From Larus michahellis (Eukaryota; Chordata; Aves; Charadriiformes; Laridae): a stretch of 64,000 nt of DNA. The DNA lies in assembly GCF_964199755.1 (NCBI RefSeq), contig NC_133900.1:22793701-22857700 (forward strand), written 5' to 3'. The notes under the pieces were generated by a model. It saw only the letters and a program-made list of their open reading frames with translations, was not told where the DNA came from and did no database searches. Below, piece after piece: positions 61,291 to 64,000 of the stretch (positions are counted from its first letter, which is position 1; the number at the start of each line of letters is the position of its first letter). The translations under genes and the position numbers were made by a program.

Positions 61291-64000
61291 AAGTAAGTAT
61301 AAAAGGAACCAATATGCTTGTATTTAAAAATTAAAACCATGAGCTTTAGCCAGGACATGATTTGAAGGGTCTACTGTTTATTTTTTCCCATTCCCTGCCC
61401 CCCACCTTTTTTTTTTTTAATGCCTTCACTCCCCAAAGCCCATGTCTCTTTTTAGGCTACTATACAGGATTGGATCCATTGCCCTTTAAAAATACTAAGC
61501 AGAAAGCCTTTCCCTTAAGTTTGCAAGATGTAAACTTTTCCTTCATGTAAAACTAGATGTAAAGAAGATGAACCATCCTAATTTGTCAGATGCCCTCTTT
61601 TCCCCCTGTATCTAAGCCCTCACTCACCTTTACTCTAGATGCTCTTTATACTAAAGAGACAAATTTTTCCCAATCTCTTAAAAGACAGTTTAGCCTCCTG
61701 CACACCTACGATGGAATGCATTCTCACTTCCTTTGCAGTTAGTACCTTTCTCTATAAGAAAGAGAGGAGTTTGTGGAGGTTTTGGCTGTCTGGAGTGGTT
61801 TTTTTATATTAAAGTTTATAGTTTAAATATGTCAATATCTGGTAAACAAGAACATGCATGTTTTAGAATACATATTTTAAGAGTCAAAGGCTTTAGTGGA
61901 TTCGAGTTAGTGCGCTGCTGCAAAGATACTTTTTGGCATCAAATATGCTCTCATTTGAGCCAGAGCATGCCTTTATTGGCCTGCTTTTTTTTTTCCCCCT
62001 TCATTCTGCGTTCCCATTGAGAGTTATTGCAAAGTGAGAAAGATACTTTTTACATTAACTATTCTACTTCGACTAAGAACCGGTGAAAGATTTACAGGTT
62101 CCCAGATTCCCGCTTTACTATTGCGTGTCCTGTAAGCATGGAAACTGATAATACTATAGAAACAATGCCAGCTGTCGCTTTCACCATGACCCGCTTTCCA
62201 TCAATTTAAAAGCAGTCAGTCCCATTAGCTTACTTTTATAAGTGCACTTGTCTTAAGAATATTGTCATCATATCCATAATATTTAATTTTTTATTACTTC
62301 TAACCAACTCTAAACTCAGACCAACTCAACGCTTGATTTCAGTTTCTGCCTAAAACCTCCCTCTCTGCTACTGCCTTCTAAACCGTAACAAAACCATAAT
62401 CTGACTGGGGCTCCCACAATATAAGAAGGTCCCTCACTCCAATGGGTTTGTTTTCCTTTTTAACATCTACTTTCTGGAACAATGTATTTCTACATTGAGG
62501 AAACACTGTCTTCAGCCCATGCTCATCCCTTTTCGCAGAGCAAACTCCAAGGGTTTGAAGACAGACACCCCCATTCCACTTAATTTGTAAAGGCAAATGA
62601 TATAATCTTTTTTCTCCCCACACAGGTCTAATGAACCTCTTCGCATTTATAAAGGTAGGTGTCCTTTCTCTAGGCCAAAACACTTGCAGCTACCACCTTT
62701 CTTCTTTTCTGTTTGAGATAACGTATAATTTAAAAATTACAGAATGAGCAATTTCCTATCAGATACTGTCCACGTGATTTTGTTCATACTTGCACTGAGA
62801 CTGTTGGTGCTTTCTATTACAACAGAAAGCAGTCAAGAATTATGAAAAACCTAATCTGAACCTCAAATTAAAGAATTAGAGCACCTGAGTTTGTGGAAGG
62901 CCCATCTTTCCTAATGCAAGCTGGCTGTAGCAGCGTCATGAAAGCAAGCAAATGAGATCCAGAGAACTCACACTGCTTGCACTTTAAAGCATTGCTTTTA
63001 AGCACTGGATCTTTAATTAAGTGTACTTTATAGAAAGCACAGTGAGAAATCAGATAAAACTTCTCAGCATGAAGTATAACCGTGAAAATGCTCTAGGTAA
63101 AAGCTATGATCAAGCTGAACAATCTGCCAGTGAAGACATCCCAATTATACAAAACCATTAAAAAAGAAAATCATCAGTTTTATAAAAGTTGGATCCCCTG
63201 CAATTTTGCCCAAAATAAAATGCAGGAAGACTAGAATAAACCTTACAAAAGTTTCACTGCAGTGTGACACTTCTTGTTTTAATCATTTTTATTACTTTCA
63301 AGGACTAGAGAAAGGAATAGAAACTTCCTCCATGCCTGCCAGTGCTCCTTGCTAATGCTATAACATCTGAAGGTGCCGGCAATGCCAGTGGTGCAGGATA
63401 GCACAGCACATCCTCCTGCTGAGCCATGCCAGGCATCAGCTGCCTGGGAACTGCCTTCAGTAGAAACTTCTTAGAAAAAAAATGCTGGGGACAGAGACAA
63501 GAGCAGTTCTGACTGCTCCTCCGCCACACCAGTGAAACCTGCTGGCCTGCGTGTGAGGGCAAACAAGACCTACGGTTACTGGAGACCTGTCCTTGCAGCA
63601 ACCACACCTACCCTGCCCATGGCTCCCTCACGCCAGCTCAGCTAAAAAGAGGTTGAGATTGTCTTGGAAAAAGGTAAATGCCTTCAGGGCAGAGATGAAG
63701 TCAAAGAAGTTGCCTTAGAGGGAGGAGGGAATGATCCCTGGTGTCAACACCAGCTCCAAGGCCAAACCTTGCCATTCAGAAACTTCTAGAAAGAATTCCT
63801 TACTTTCCTGATTTACAGATAATGAGGTATCCCTGAAGAAGAGCCTCAAGCACCGCTGCAGAGCACTACTTCAGAAGGGCCTGGAAATGAAGATCGAACT
63901 CAAACCCAAATATTTCTAGAAAGCTGAGGCTTTGTTTGACCTATACAATTAGCATAATAAAAGCTAACTGTACAGACATTGCTCCTCTAATGCACTTTTT

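Larger units (their letters stand above)
31617..64000 (-). other. AFG2A: Long terminal intron of AFG2A (continues past the window)
   Basis: More than 32 kb upstream of the last AFG2A exon shows no recognisable exon. I looked on the minus strand for the segments that should precede it (FKLQFHSMP-, VDLDEL-, SGAE-, ATNRPDRID- and FFDELDA-like codons) and found none. The mammalian gene also has very large 3' introns. Content is AT-leaning non-coding DNA with simple repeats, one ancient CR1 fragment, a palindromic ancient repeat, a small CpG cluster and several stretches that read like conserved regulatory DNA. A small exon could hide in the 200-base gap at 45121-45320. Confidence 0.7.

Noticed and set aside
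1-64000. tRNA, rRNA, CRISPR, bacterial operon or endogenous retrovirus
   Set aside because: Nothing with the required structure was seen: no cloverleaf boxes, no spaced identical repeats, and no paired LTRs or gag/pol-like frames.

Overview
This is a vertebrate, almost certainly avian, nuclear genomic window. It has intron-split genes on the minus strand, a large CpG island, long non-coding spacers, and CR1 non-LTR retrotransposon tails ending in the bird-type ATTCTATGATTCTATGA motif. There are no bacterial operons, phage genes or CRISPR arrays. The species cannot be fixed from the sequence alone.

Only two protein-coding genes are supported, both on the minus strand. SPRY1 (Sprouty homolog 1, a feedback inhibitor of receptor tyrosine kinase/MAPK signalling) has its whole 317-codon reading frame in one exon at 4417-5370. 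Its 3' UTR runs left, to about 3.87 kb at a proximal poly(A) signal and possibly to about 3.15 kb. Its first intron runs right into a CpG island at about 7.0-9.6 kb, with a strong 5'-exon splice donor at 9085/9084 and the presumed promoter at about 9.1-9.4 kb. The second gene is the 3' end of AFG2A (SPATA5, a ribosome-maturation AAA+ ATPase): its last coding exon is at 31440-31616 with a poly(A) signal at 31302-31307. Everything from 31617 to the right edge appears to be part of one very long AFG2A intron; I searched by eye for the preceding exons and found none. AFG2A followed by SPRY1 in the same orientation matches the known vertebrate gene order (FGF2-NUDT6-AFG2A-SPRY1), which supports both calls.

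Layout: 1-3150, distal downstream flank of SPRY1 with no gene seen; 3150-9400, SPRY1; 9400-31280, about 22 kb of intergenic DNA with two CR1 tails (12.9-13.3 and 20.3-20.7 kb), a degraded SINE-like fragment (22.6 kb) and a perfect 18-bp palindrome carrying a CRE; 31280-31616, the AFG2A terminal exon; 31617-64000, AFG2A intron with an ancient minus-strand CR1 fragment (34.1-34.6 kb), simple repeats, a 200-base assembly gap (45121-45320) and several stretches that look like conserved regulatory DNA.

I found no convincing new biological system. The best leads are regulatory: a predicted spliced upstream reading frame overlapping the SPRY1 start codon, the palindromic CRE at 20001-20018, a tandem CACGTG pair with 6-bp spacing at 38419-38436, and a four-tract G-quadruplex motif at 27316-27330.
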